Origin: an uncultured bacterium
GTDB lineage: Bacteria; Bacillota; Clostridia; Oscillospirales; Acutalibacteraceae
Assembly (NCBI GenBank): GCA_905215855.1
Contig: CAJMRT010000009.1
Location: 1-57,041, forward strand
Direction: 5' to 3'
DNA: 57,041 bases
Each line of letters opens with the position of its first letter. Position 1 is the first letter of the stretch. Positions 1-9,069 of this stretch are shown here, in pieces. The notes under the pieces are model-generated. The model was not told the DNA's origin. It saw only the letters and a program-made list of their open reading frames with translations, and did not search any database. The position numbers and the translations under genes were made by a program.

Positions 1-1289
1 AATTTAATATAATTACACTCGGCTGCAAGGTTAATCAGTATGAATCACAGGCAATGCGTGAAGATATGCTGAAGAACGGATTTCTTCTCTCGGATGACAG
101 GGACAGGGCAGACATAACAATCGTTAACAGCTGTACGGTAACATCCGTAAGTGACGCAAAAAACCGCAAGATTCTCAACCGTGTCCGCCGTGAAAATCCT
201 GACGGAATTGTTATTCTCACCGGCTGTATGCCGCAGGCTTTTCCCGAAGAAAGCGAGAACTTTTCAAATTGCGATATCGTACTCGGCAATGCAAAGAGAG
301 CCGAACTCGTTCCTTCAATTTACAAGTTTCTCGAAGAAAAACAGAAATTTGTTCATATAACAGAGCATATCGGAAAAGGCGAAAAATACGAAAACCTTTC
401 CGTATCGTCACTCGGAGAGCATACAAGAGCTTTCATTAAAATTGAGGACGGTTGCAACAGATTTTGTTCTTACTGCATTATTCCGTATGCAAGGGGCAGA
501 GTGCGTTCAAAATCTCTTGAAGATTTAAAGGCAGAGCTTATTCAGGTTGCCGCAAACGGTTACCGTGAGATTGTTCTTGTTGGTATTAACCTTTCCGCCT
601 ACGGTCTTGACGAAGATTTTGATCTTGCTGATGCTGTAGAATGTGCTTGTTCCGTTGACGGAATCGACCGTGTAAGACTCGGGTCAATCGAACCGGAAAG
701 AATAGATAAAGAAATGATTGCCCGTCTTGCCGCACAGCCAAAGTTTTGTCCGCAGTTTCATCTTTCACTGCAGAGCGGTTGCGATAACACACTCAAAGAA
801 ATGAACCGTCATTACAGTTGTGCAGAATACGCTGAAATTGTTACAAATCTCAGAAACGCTTTTGAAAACAGCTCTATGACAACCGATGTAATGGTTGGAT
901 TTGCCGGTGAAACAGAGGAAGATTTCAACGCATCTCTTAAATTTGTAAAGTCAATTGGCTTTGCAAAGGTGCATATCTTCCCGTATTCACGCCGTAAAGG
1001 CACTGTTGCCGATAAAGCACCAAATCAAATTGATCCGCAAATCAAAGAGCAGAGAGCAAAAATTATGGAGCAGGTCTGCGATGAAACCAGAAGGGAATTT
1101 CTTAAAGATCAGGTTGGTCTTTGTGAATCTGTTCTCGTTGAAAGGCTCCGTCACGGTTATCTTGAGGGCTACACAAAGAACTACACTCCTGTTCATATTA
1201 ATTCCGAAGATACAAGTCTCTGCGGTAAAATTATTGATGTAAAAATCACAAAATCATTTGATGACTACTGCGACGCTGAATTAGTTTAA
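1..1289 (+). CDS. mtaB: tRNA threonylcarbamoyladenosine methylthiotransferase MtaB (5' end outside window)
   Basis: Radical SAM methylthiotransferase that adds a methylthio group to t6A37 of tRNAs reading ANN codons. The reading frame is already open at base 3 and begins with FNIITLGCKVNQYESQAM, the start of the UPF0004 domain that binds the auxiliary Fe-S cluster, so the true start lies left of the window and the ATG at 54 is internal. Further in are the radical SAM motif CNRFCSYCIIP, the SLQSGCDNTLKEMNR block and a C-terminal TRAM-like stretch. The GCKVNQYES signature separates MtaB from MiaB and RimO. Its last 9 bases overlap the convergent glycoside-hydrolase-like gene. Confidence 0.95.
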   Translation, partial: FNIITLGCKVNQYESQAMREDMLKNGFLLSDDRDRADITIVNSCTVTSVSDAKNRKILNRVRRENPDGIVILTGCMPQAFPEESENFSNCDIVLGNAKRAELVPSIYKFLEEKQKFVHITEHIGKGEKYENLSVSSLGEHTRAFIKIEDGCNRFCSYCIIPYARGRVRSKSLEDLKAELIQVAANGYREIVLVGINLSAYGLDEDFDLADAVECACSVDGIDRVRLGSIEPERIDKEMIARLAAQPKFCPQFHLSLQSGCDNTLKEMNRHYSCAEYAEIVTNLRNAFENSSMTTDVMVGFAGETEEDFNASLKFVKSIGFAKVHIFPYSRRKGTVADKAPNQIDPQIKEQRAKIMEQVCDETRREFLKDQVGLCESVLVERLRHGYLEGYTKNYTPVHINSEDTSLCGKIIDVKITKSFDDYCDAELV

Positions 1290-2513
1290 AGCGTTAATCA
1301 GATTATTAATCTCTTTTTTTGTAGTATCATCCTCAAGGCTATTATAGCTGTAAAGCATAAAGCCCCTGACAGATTTGTTGTTACACAAAATATCGTATTC
1401 ATCGGCAAGGATACTGTCACTTAAAAGCCATGTTTCTTCGTCATATTCGCCGTTACCCGCCTTATAACCGCCAAGACCGACATACAGTTTTACATTTTCG
1501 TCAAAATCAAGAGATGTCCAGCTGTTAAGGCAGTCTTCAAAAGTCAGAGCAGGGTTTTCAAGGCTAAAGTAAATTTGCGGACAGATGTAATCTGCAAAGC
1601 CTTTACAGGTACACCACGATTTTACATCGGCATACAATCCGTCATTGTTACCTATATTGCCTTGCGGTGATATGCCGAACTCAACTGACGAATCCATACT
1701 TTTTATTGTTCTGTAAACCTTACAAATCAGCGTATTTACATTTTGCATTCGCCAATTATCAAGATTCATAGAGTTCTCTTTACCGTATTTTTCAATATAC
1801 GCCTGATACTGCTTTTTATCAAAGCTTTCATCCTTAGTAGGGTAGAAGTAGTCGTCAAACTGTATTCCGTCAACATCATATTTTTCCGCAATTTCCTTTA
1901 CACCATCGCAAATAAGCTGTTGTGCAGTTTCATTTGACGGATCAAGAAAAATTCCGTTATCGGTTTTTATACCTATTTCGGAATTCTTTATGTAAGGATT
2001 GTTGTCTGAAAGTTTTTTCGGAGTTTCATTTGAACTGACTCTGTATGGATTAATCCACGCATGAATTTTCAAATTGTTTTCTTTGCATATATCACACATA
2101 ATTTGCAGTGCGTCATATTGAGGATTTACCCCCTGCGTACCAGCGAGAATATGTGACCATGGAAAATAACTTGACTTATATAATGCGTCACAAAAGGGGC
2201 GTACCTGTACAATAAGCGTGTTGAAACCGCTTTCACGGCATTTTTGTGCTATTTCGTTAAATTTATTTTTAAATGCTTTTTGTGTCTTAGAGCTTTCATT
2301 TTCCATAGAAAGCTCCATATATGATACCCACACACCACGCATTTCTTCATCACTTTCGGGTGTGTCGGCGGTTGCCTTTGATGATAAGGCTGCAATGTTG
2401 TTGATATCATTCTGCTTTTTCGGCGGTTTTTCTCTTGTAAATGAGCTTATGCAGATAACGCTTAACATAGCTATTACAGATACAATAATCGGAACAATCT
2501 TTTTGTTTTTCAA
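1281..2513 (-). CDS. secreted GHL10/DUF187 glycoside-hydrolase-like protein
   Basis: About 410 residues. An N-terminal hydrophobic segment (roughly residues 6-25) looks like a signal anchor or signal peptide and is followed by a short low-complexity linker. From about residue 58 the protein matches the GHL10 (DUF187, YngK-like) TIM-barrel family: MRGVWVSYMEL, WINPYRVS and DGIQFDDYFYP. Family members are extracellular and are thought to act on polysaccharides or peptidoglycan-linked glycans; no substrate can be read here. The start is TTG, chosen because an AAGGATGA-like ribosome binding site precedes it. The gene converges on mtaB with a 9-base overlap and diverges from the DUF1294 gene across only 23 bases, so their promoters must overlap neighbouring sequence. 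Confidence 0.85.
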   Translation of the reverse strand: MKNKKIVPIIVSVIAMLSVICISSFTREKPPKKQNDINNIAALSSKATADTPESDEEMRGVWVSYMELSMENESSKTQKAFKNKFNEIAQKCRESGFNTLIVQVRPFCDALYKSSYFPWSHILAGTQGVNPQYDALQIMCDICKENNLKIHAWINPYRVSSNETPKKLSDNNPYIKNSEIGIKTDNGIFLDPSNETAQQLICDGVKEIAEKYDVDGIQFDDYFYPTKDESFDKKQYQAYIEKYGKENSMNLDNWRMQNVNTLICKVYRTIKSMDSSVEFGISPQGNIGNNDGLYADVKSWCTCKGFADYICPQIYFSLENPALTFEDCLNSWTSLDFDENVKLYVGLGGYKAGNGEYDEETWLLSDSILADEYDILCNNKSVRGFMLYSYNSLEDDTTKKEINNLINALN

Positions 2514-2536
2514 TCAAATCATCCTTTGGAGTTCTC

Positions 2537-2809
2537 ATGGAAATTTTTATTATATACATTTGCATCATCAGCCTGATATCAATTATTGTAACAGTCTGTG
2601 ACAAATACTTTGCAATTCACCGCAAATGGAGAGTACGAGAAAGCACATTGCTTTTACTTGCGGCACTCGGAGGCAGTACGGCTATGTACATAACAATGCA
2701 ACTCATAAGACACAAAACAAGACATATTAAATTTATGCTTGGCATACCGATAATATTTATTATTCAGTTTATAATTCTGTTTTTTGTTTGGAGAATGATT
2801 TATGTCTGA
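2537..2809 (+). CDS. DUF1294 family small membrane protein
   Basis: 90-residue protein with hydrophobic segments near residues 3-20, 37-55 and 68-87. The pattern DKYFAIHRKWRVRE, LLAALGGS and IRHKTRHIKF is typical of DUF1294, an inner-membrane family of unknown function. Its end overlaps the start of the downstream pseudouridine synthase by 8 bases, which indicates translational coupling. Assignment to the family is firm; no function is implied. Confidence 0.85.
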   Translation: MEIFIIYICIISLISIIVTVCDKYFAIHRKWRVRESTLLLLAALGGSTAMYITMQLIRHKTRHIKFMLGIPIIFIIQFIILFFVWRMIYV

Positions 2810-3677
2810 AAGACTTTATTTTCCCGTACCGCAAGAATGTGACAATATGCTTGCGCAAAGATTTTTGCGTGACAAATGCGGTCTGTCTGCAAGAATAATA
2901 ACACGCCTTAAAAGAGAAAAAGACGGTATTTTGATGGACGGAAAAATTTTAAGAACAATTGACTGTGTGCAAAGCGGAAAAACCGTTTCAATTGCAATTC
3001 CCGATGAAAAATGTGAAATTGAACCAACAAAGGGGACACTTGATATAAGATATGAGGATGAACATTTTCTTGTGGTAAATAAACCGCATTCCATGCCTGT
3101 TCATCCTGTAAAGCAGCACCAAAGCGATACGCTTGCAAATATTGTTTCGTACTATTGCAGTCAAAACGGCAAGCCGTTTGTATTTCGGGCAATTAATCGA
3201 CTTGACAAGGATACCTCAGGGCTTGTTCTCATAGCCAAAAACCGTTTTACAGCCAATGCCGTAAAAAATAAAACGCATAAAGTCTATTACGCTTTATGCG
3301 AGGGCGAAATAAATATTGAAGGTGTAGTTGATAAGCCAATGGATTTGCGTGATGATTCCAAAATGGTGCGAATTGTCCGTGATGACGGAATGAAAGCAGT
3401 TACGCACTACAAACCGCTTGTTGCAACAAAAGATTTTACATTGCTTGAATTGTGGCTTGAAACCGGCAGAACACATCAGATTCGCTGTCATATGGCTTAT
3501 TTAGGGCATCCGCTTATGGGAGATGACTTGTACGGCGGAAAGCTTGATAAAATTTCAAGGCAGGCACTTCATTGTGCCAAACTTAAATTTTACCATCCTG
3601 TAAAAAATGAATACATAACGGTTACTGCAGAAATTCCCGAGGATATGCAGTCAATCATAAACAACAAAGAGGATTGA
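2802..3677 (+). CDS. RluA family RNA pseudouridine synthase
   Basis: 291-residue enzyme converting uridine to pseudouridine in rRNA or tRNA. It has an S4-like N-terminal RNA-binding region (residues about 12-75) and an RluA catalytic domain with the active-site motif INRLDKDTSGLVLIAKN, where the Asp of RLD is catalytic. The later ETGRTHQIRCHMAYLGHPLMGD block is also family-specific. It overlaps the DUF1294 gene by 8 bases and ends inside the left arm of a strong bidirectional terminator. Several RluA paralogues occur in Clostridia and the target uridine cannot be told from sequence alone. Confidence 0.93.
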   Translation: MSERLYFPVPQECDNMLAQRFLRDKCGLSARIITRLKREKDGILMDGKILRTIDCVQSGKTVSIAIPDEKCEIEPTKGTLDIRYEDEHFLVVNKPHSMPVHPVKQHQSDTLANIVSYYCSQNGKPFVFRAINRLDKDTSGLVLIAKNRFTANAVKNKTHKVYYALCEGEINIEGVVDKPMDLRDDSKMVRIVRDDGMKAVTHYKPLVATKDFTLLELWLETGRTHQIRCHMAYLGHPLMGDDLYGGKLDKISRQALHCAKLKFYHPVKNEYITVTAEIPEDMQSIINNKED

Positions 3678-3704
3678 ACTTAGTCTGTTCAATCCTCTTT
3701 TAAT
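3666..3704. terminator. bidirectional intrinsic terminator
   Basis: A 14-bp perfect inverted repeat (3666-3679 with 3687-3700) separated by 7 bases and flanked by A-rich and T-rich tracts. It serves the pseudouridine synthase on the plus strand and the convergent membrane protein gene on the minus strand. Confidence 0.9.
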
Positions 3705-3705
3705 G

Positions 3706-5427
3706 TTATTTAACTCTGTCAACGCTGTAAATCGGAATACCGTTAAACTCTTTTTCATCTTTATAAACGATTACCGAATCATCATTGCCGTAATACTGAT
3801 TAAGATAATTTTCTTTGATAAAAGTAATGTTCTTATCAATAACATATACATTTCTTCCGTCAACAACCGCCTCATAAATGTTGGTTGAAAGATTTCTGTT
3901 GACAAGTTGATTTTTCTGATGCAAATATCCGAAACCGTCAACATTACTGAGAAAATCTGAAGAAAATCCCCAAAGCGGATGAATATAGTTATCGGTATAT
4001 GAAATATATTCTTTAGCTGTTACAGGGTCGAGAACATAGTAATTTTCAGGATGGCGTTCAACCTCAGTGTAAAGGTCACTCGGCTTTTTGTCGTATTCAA
4101 CAGGGCTAAGATGAAAGAAATAAGACACACAACTGCATACGCATAAGACAACAATAACTGCAATCGAAATTAGAACCGTGCTTTTGTTCATATCAGCCAT
4201 ACTCTTGAATTCTTTCTTTTTGAAATGTTCAAAATCAAATGAATACATTGTAAATGACAGAATCATCAACAGAACGCCGTACATTGTGTATGCCGAAGAA
4301 TCCATTGCATAACGAACATACATACAAGCCGCGAATCCCACCGCAAAATACAGAACAGGGAAGAAGGCAAACCTCTTTTTGTGTACTGTAACAAAAACTG
4401 CCATAACAACAATAATTGTAACAAAAATAATCAAATAAGAATCAAAGCCTGTAATATGTCCCCAGGCATCAGAGAATAACGCACCCGCATCTACAAAGAA
4501 ATTATACGGATTTTCCTTATTTTGAATTTCTGCAACCTTTTCAAGTGCATTGTTATTAAGGCCGTTGTTTTCGTCATAATAACCGTCAACGAATAGTTCA
4601 TATTCGTTTGCCGAGCTAATTCCGACAGCATTAAGTTCCTCTTGATAATCAGAGTAATTTGGAAAAGCATTATCGTCCGTTTTGTCTGTAAGCGTGCTGT
4701 ATTTGTACATTCCCGAAGTCTCTGTATTGGCATTATTTACTGAATAGGAGTAATATTCAAGACCGCAGCCAATTAGAACGATAAACACAAACACAAGTAT
4801 AAAAGGTCTGAAATACCAGAAAAACTTTCTAAACGGAAGCTTGTACTTTCTCTTTGCAATCATATCTCCGACAAAGAAAGCTATAAAGAATACAAGGCCG
4901 ACAAAGAAATACTTAAAGCATAAGAATGTACCGAATGCAATTTCCGCAAGACCAACCCAGAATGGGAGAGAGTACTTTTTATTTCTGATTGCATTTAAAG
5001 TCATCAATACTCCGGCTGTCAATAGAAGTGCCGCCGTTTTACTGCTTAAAATGTATGAATAATGGTCAAATGAAAATAAAATATTCAGTACAAGGGTGAA
5101 CACAAGCGATTTAGCTTTTCCGAATTTATCGGCAAAAATGAATGTGAGAGAAGAAAATGCAGCACAAGACAGTAAAATCTGAAACAGAACAAAGCAATTA
5201 AAGTTCAAAAGTATATACTGCAACGAACCTGTTATTGTCGCAAAAATATAATTGATTTCGCTGTTGTAATAATTATGATACTGACAAATATACAGCGAAT
5301 TGTAAAAGTCATCCGGACTGTCATAGGAAAATGCAGTGATGCCTATAATCAGAACCATAATAACAATATTACATACAAAAGCAAAAAATGTTTTGCTTTT
5401 CAGTGCGTTTAATATTTTTTCTTTCAT
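3706..5427 (-). CDS. polytopic membrane protein, possible GT-C type glycosyltransferase
   Basis: 573 residues with about ten hydrophobic segments, a long extracytoplasmic stretch in the middle (roughly 225-310) and a soluble C-terminal tail after about residue 430. I do not recognise a named family. The layout (TM1, then an external loop with the acidic motif YDSPDDF, then many helices and a large external C-terminal domain) resembles GT-C glycosyltransferases that use lipid-linked sugars; that is inference from architecture only. The gene lies 38 bases downstream of the pseudokinase gene on the same strand, so the two are probably co-transcribed. Confidence 0.6.
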   Translation of the reverse strand: MKEKILNALKSKTFFAFVCNIVIMVLIIGITAFSYDSPDDFYNSLYICQYHNYYNSEINYIFATITGSLQYILLNFNCFVLFQILLSCAAFSSLTFIFADKFGKAKSLVFTLVLNILFSFDHYSYILSSKTAALLLTAGVLMTLNAIRNKKYSLPFWVGLAEIAFGTFLCFKYFFVGLVFFIAFFVGDMIAKRKYKLPFRKFFWYFRPFILVFVFIVLIGCGLEYYSYSVNNANTETSGMYKYSTLTDKTDDNAFPNYSDYQEELNAVGISSANEYELFVDGYYDENNGLNNNALEKVAEIQNKENPYNFFVDAGALFSDAWGHITGFDSYLIIFVTIIVVMAVFVTVHKKRFAFFPVLYFAVGFAACMYVRYAMDSSAYTMYGVLLMILSFTMYSFDFEHFKKKEFKSMADMNKSTVLISIAVIVVLCVCSCVSYFFHLSPVEYDKKPSDLYTEVERHPENYYVLDPVTAKEYISYTDNYIHPLWGFSSDFLSNVDGFGYLHQKNQLVNRNLSTNIYEAVVDGRNVYVIDKNITFIKENYLNQYYGNDDSVIVYKDEKEFNGIPIYSVDRVK

Positions 5428-5465
5428 AATTTCTTACTCCTGCATTATCGTTTAAAGTTTCGATA

Positions 5466-7892
5466 TTATCTTGACTTTCTCTCGTTAATCAAAAGCTGAA
5501 GATTCTTTTGTTCATAAGAATTGAACTTAACATTTTTTTCAAACTCATCTGCGGTATATTTACCCTCATACCAAGACTTTGAATTAAAATACGAATTAAG
5601 AGAAGGGTCTTTGAAAATTCTGCCTCTTCTTGCATAAATCTCATTGATTGCAAGCTGTAAGTTGTTATCACTCAAAGCGCTTACCTGTGCGTTGCTGAGA
5701 TATGAAGAATCACTGTTAGGGAAGATAAATCCGCCGTTATTATTAGTGTTTGTATTGCTTGATGACTGTGTCTTTGAACTCTGTGAATTTGAATTATTTG
5801 AAGAGTTATTCCGGTTGTTTGATGATTGCTGAGCCTGTGTTGCAGGAGCTTCAGTTTCTCTCTGAATCTGTCCGCTTGAAATTACAAGCTTAATAACAGT
5901 ACCTGTGTCAGCAGTTGTATCACCTGCAGGAGTCTGCTCAATAATATAACCCTCGGGATAATCATAGCTGTACTGATAATCAACTATTTCAACGGTAAAT
6001 CCAGCCTGTTCAAGAAGTTTTTTACCGTAACTGTAGCCGTAGCCGACAACAGGAACAACATTATTTGTTGACGGAGCTGCTGTAACCTGTTCTGTTGTAG
6101 TCGGAACAGTAGTGGGAGCAGCTGTACTCGGAACCTGAGTGGAAGCTTGAACCGAAGTTGTAGGTTCGGCAGTAGTAGCCTTATTATCAGAAGATTTTGA
6201 CAAACCGTTATAAACGCAGAAACCGATAAATCCGAGAGCAGCAGCAATTACAACAGCACAAAGAATAATGATAAATTTATTATTCTTTTTCTTTACATTC
6301 TCTTTGTTATCATCTTCATTCTCATATCCGAATTCATCTTTACTATCGTTTTCAAAACTGTTGTCATCAAAACTTGTCTTATCATCAACAGTTTTTGTAT
6401 CTTCACCCTTATTTTCTGCAGGAACAGCACTCGGCTCATCATCGAAGAAATCACCGTAATCTTTAACAGAATCACTTGAAGTAAGAGCATTTTTGTGGTC
6501 AGCCGCAGAGTAATTTTCAAACACATCAGTACTTGTAACAGTAGGGAGAACCTCAGGTACAACCTCATTTTCGCCGCTGTTGCTTGAAATGTTTTCGTAT
6601 TCTTCAGGCTTTTTATCATCAACAACATTCTTATTGTCATCAGTTTCTGAATCAGAAGAGAAAGAACTTATATCCTCATATTCAGTTGTATTGTCATCTG
6701 TCTTTGATTCTGTACTTTCAGGCTCATCAACTGCATCAGTAACATCAACGACTTCAAAACCGCCCTCATCATCATTTTCGTCTGATTCAGCAGTATCTTC
6801 TGCTTCCACAGGAGCGTTTTCAGCAACAGGCAAAGGTTCTTCCTGATTCAGAACACCGTCAATACTAAGCTGTTCAGCCTCACCGAATTCATTGTCAAGA
6901 ACAGTATCTTCAACTGTCTGAACCTCATCTTTATCATCAAAATTATCCTGCGGTTCAGTCGGTTCTGTATCTTCAAATTCATCGTAATCGTACTCTTCAA
7001 ATACATTGCCGTCAAAGTCAGTGCTTTCGGGTACAACAACATCGGGATTTGGTGCAGGGGAGAAAGTTGCAATTTCATCTTTGATAGATGTAAGAGCGTT
7101 TTTAATGTTTCCTGCATTTTTCCAACGGTTTGCATTACCCGGCTGACACGCAATCACAATAACGCTCTTGAGCTTTTCGTTGCCCTCGGACGGTGCGGTA
7201 ACAGCCTTGCCCGAAAATCTTTCTTCACAGGCCTTCTTTCTGTCGCATGAATCACTTTCAAAAGGAATTTTACCACCGTTACACATTGAGTACATAATAA
7301 TTCCGACAGAATAAATATCAGTAGTAAAGTCAACATTTTCCTGTCTAAACACCTCAGGCGCAACATATGACTTGTCGTCAATTTTACCCTCAAAGTCGGT
7401 GAATCCACCGATTTTATACTTACCGTCAGCAGTAACATAAATATTTTTAGGGGAGATATTTCCGTGAAAAATATTCTTTGTTTCCAAAGTTTCAAGCAAT
7501 TCACTCATCTGAATACCAAAATCAACAACTTCATTTTCAGTAAAAGTTTTGGTTTTCATAAGTTCATCAAGGCTTGTGAGTTCTTCCGTAAATATGTACA
7601 AATCACAAGTTTCCTTGCTCTGATTATCCTGAACATAAACATCAACATAGTTTGAAATGCCGTCAAGTTCCTTTACGGATTCAATAAAATCTGCCTCTTC
7701 GTTGAAGTACTCAGCACGCTCATCATTGTAATTGTTCTTACCAACAAACGCGTGTCTGAGAAGTGCATTCTGAGTAGTATTTTTATCAATCTTTCTTGAT
7801 ACCTTATAAACTTCACAGCCGTCCTCTTCACCGACAAATGAAGTAACCTTCCAATCTCTGAGATCACCAGGCAATTTTATCATTTTTGCCAT
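5466..7892 (-). CDS. membrane-anchored pseudokinase with PASTA and YARHG domains
   Basis: 808 residues. Residues 10-275 have a Ser/Thr kinase-like fold (APE at 178-180, TDIYSVG at 191-197), but the HRD catalytic loop reads HGNISPKN (143-150), so the catalytic Asp is Asn. The DFG position reads GGF (162-164), and no clear VAIK lysine is visible near residue 45. It should therefore be catalytically dead or at best weakly active. Residues 285-535 are an acidic, probably disordered linker. A single TM helix lies at 539-562, then a Thr/Pro-rich spacer, one PASTA-like domain (612-674, likely binding muropeptide or beta-lactam-like ligands), a Ser/Asn-rich linker, and a YARHG domain (731-806, motif EIYARRGRIF). 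Likely an extracellular sensor or scaffold. Confidence 0.85.
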   Translation of the reverse strand: MAKMIKLPGDLRDWKVTSFVGEEDGCEVYKVSRKIDKNTTQNALLRHAFVGKNNYNDERAEYFNEEADFIESVKELDGISNYVDVYVQDNQSKETCDLYIFTEELTSLDELMKTKTFTENEVVDFGIQMSELLETLETKNIFHGNISPKNIYVTADGKYKIGGFTDFEGKIDDKSYVAPEVFRQENVDFTTDIYSVGIIMYSMCNGGKIPFESDSCDRKKACEERFSGKAVTAPSEGNEKLKSVIVIACQPGNANRWKNAGNIKNALTSIKDEIATFSPAPNPDVVVPESTDFDGNVFEEYDYDEFEDTEPTEPQDNFDDKDEVQTVEDTVLDNEFGEAEQLSIDGVLNQEEPLPVAENAPVEAEDTAESDENDDEGGFEVVDVTDAVDEPESTESKTDDNTTEYEDISSFSSDSETDDNKNVVDDKKPEEYENISSNSGENEVVPEVLPTVTSTDVFENYSAADHKNALTSSDSVKDYGDFFDDEPSAVPAENKGEDTKTVDDKTSFDDNSFENDSKDEFGYENEDDNKENVKKKNNKFIIILCAVVIAAALGFIGFCVYNGLSKSSDNKATTAEPTTSVQASTQVPSTAAPTTVPTTTEQVTAAPSTNNVVPVVGYGYSYGKKLLEQAGFTVEIVDYQYSYDYPEGYIIEQTPAGDTTADTGTVIKLVISSGQIQRETEAPATQAQQSSNNRNNSSNNSNSQSSKTQSSSNTNTNNNGGFIFPNSDSSYLSNAQVSALSDNNLQLAINEIYARRGRIFKDPSLNSYFNSKSWYEGKYTADEFEKNVKFNSYEQKNLQLLINERKSR

Positions 7893-8054
7893 ATTAACAC
7901 TCCTTAAATGTTTCCTTATTTTTCATATTTATCTAAATTAAGTTAATCTACCCTTATTATCTCATTCTCCGGTTTATTGTACCATATTATAAGCTATTTT
8001 ACCATAGATATTTCAATTTTTTAAAAAATAATTCTAATTTGTAATTAAATTGCA

Positions 8055-8094
8055 TACAAAAAACGGCAGCCCATTTTAAAGACCACCGTTAAAA
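8055..8094 (-). terminator. intrinsic terminator of the queA-tgt-yajC-TIGR04086 cluster
   Basis: Read on the minus strand: a 10-bp stem with a few G-U pairs (8081-8090 with 8062-8071), a 9-base A/T-rich loop, then a run of T. It lies 13 bases after the stop codon of the TIGR04086 gene. Confidence 0.8.
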
Positions 8095-8106
8095 AAATCA
8101 ATTAAA

Positions 8107-8499
8107 TTATTTAATTTTTATTTTTCCTTTTTTGTTCACACCAATAATTCCGCCTATTCCTCCTCCTAAAACAGATGACATCAGTTTCAGTAAAGTTAAT
8201 ATCGTAATGGGTTCTTCGTTAAAAATCAGGGCAACCGAAGTAATTATAAGAAAAATAAAAAATCCCGTAAGCGAACCTACCACAAGTCCTGCACTGTCCG
8301 TGATTCTTGATGAAATTATTCCCGACATAAGAGTTGCCACACCGACCATACCAACCGTACAATAATCCAGTATGTTAGCCGAAATTACTCCCGCTGACAT
8401 CATCACGGCCGCAAGCAGACACATCAAAATTACAAGTACGAGTATTCCGCATACTGATGAAAACAAAACAGCCTTTGCAAGTAGTTTTTTATCAGACAT
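8107..8499 (-). CDS. TIGR04086/DUF3792-like small membrane protein
   Basis: 130 residues with four hydrophobic segments (about 10-33, 40-62, 70-92, 103-122) and a Lys-rich C-terminus (NKKGKIKIK). Length, four-helix layout, glycine-rich last helix and position directly after yajC match the TIGR04086 membrane family common in Firmicutes, whose function is unknown. The call rests on topology and neighbourhood rather than a strict motif. Confidence 0.7.
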   Translation of the reverse strand: MSDKKLLAKAVLFSSVCGILVLVILMCLLAAVMMSAGVISANILDYCTVGMVGVATLMSGIISSRITDSAGLVVGSLTGFFIFLIITSVALIFNEEPITILTLLKLMSSVLGGGIGGIIGVNKKGKIKIK

Positions 8500-8507
8500 A
8501 AAACAAC

Positions 8508-8542
8508 CCCCGAATATATTCTGTTACAAATATATTCGGGGA
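8508..8542 (-). promoter_or_regulatory. long hairpin between yajC and the TIGR04086 gene
   Basis: A near-perfect inverted repeat, 8508-8520 with 8531-8542, with a GC-rich base (CCCC/GGGG) and AT-rich top. Only a weak T tract follows on the minus strand, so it may be a partial terminator or an mRNA-stabilising element that lowers expression of the downstream gene. Confidence 0.6.
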
Positions 8543-8563
8543 AAAGAACATTCATTCAAAAAG

Positions 8564-9004
8564 TTATTCTTTTGTAGTCTTAGCTTCATCGGAATCTTTC
8601 TTCTTGCCAAAACCGAAGAAGCCTTTCTTTTCAGGCTGACCTGCCTGCTGTGGCTGTTCCTTAACTGTGTCAACAGTAGAAATACACCACTTTTTAAACT
8701 TCATCTTAACTCTGTCGGAGCCTGTTTCAATGATGATAGCGTCTTCGTCGTCCTTAATGGCAACTACTCTGCCCATAATTCCGCCGATTGTTGTAATTTC
8801 ATCACCAATCTCAAGAGAGTTACGAAGCTGAGCTTCTTCTTTTTTCTTCTTTGAGTTAGGTCTGATGAGGAAGAAATAGAGAGCCGCAAAAATAGCAACA
8901 TAGAAGAGAACCATAAAAATCATACTTGATGACTGATTCCCGCCACCTGGAGCTCCGTCTGCAACTAAAGGTAAAAAGTTTGTCATTTTCGTCATTCCTT
9001 TCAT
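8564..9004 (-). CDS. yajC: preprotein translocase accessory subunit YajC
   Basis: 146 residues. A single TM helix (about residues 28-45) is followed by FLIRPNSKKKKEE and the signature block GDEITTIGGIMGRVVAIKDD, which identify YajC, the small partner of SecDF in the Sec translocon. The C-terminal 45 residues (Gln/Pro/Lys-rich) are a variable tail. Two closely spaced Met codons (residues 1, 4 and 7) leave the exact start uncertain by a few residues. It follows tgt in the common tgt-yajC order; secDF is not in the window. Confidence 0.93.
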   Translation of the reverse strand: MKGMTKMTNFLPLVADGAPGGGNQSSSMIFMVLFYVAIFAALYFFLIRPNSKKKKEEAQLRNSLEIGDEITTIGGIMGRVVAIKDDEDAIIIETGSDRVKMKFKKWCISTVDTVKEQPQQAGQPEKKGFFGFGKKKDSDEAKTTKE

Positions 9005-9069
9005 ACAATGTACTGATTATATCAGTTTTAATCACATCTTGCAAGTGTTTTTTCTGTTTTGAAAAAATA

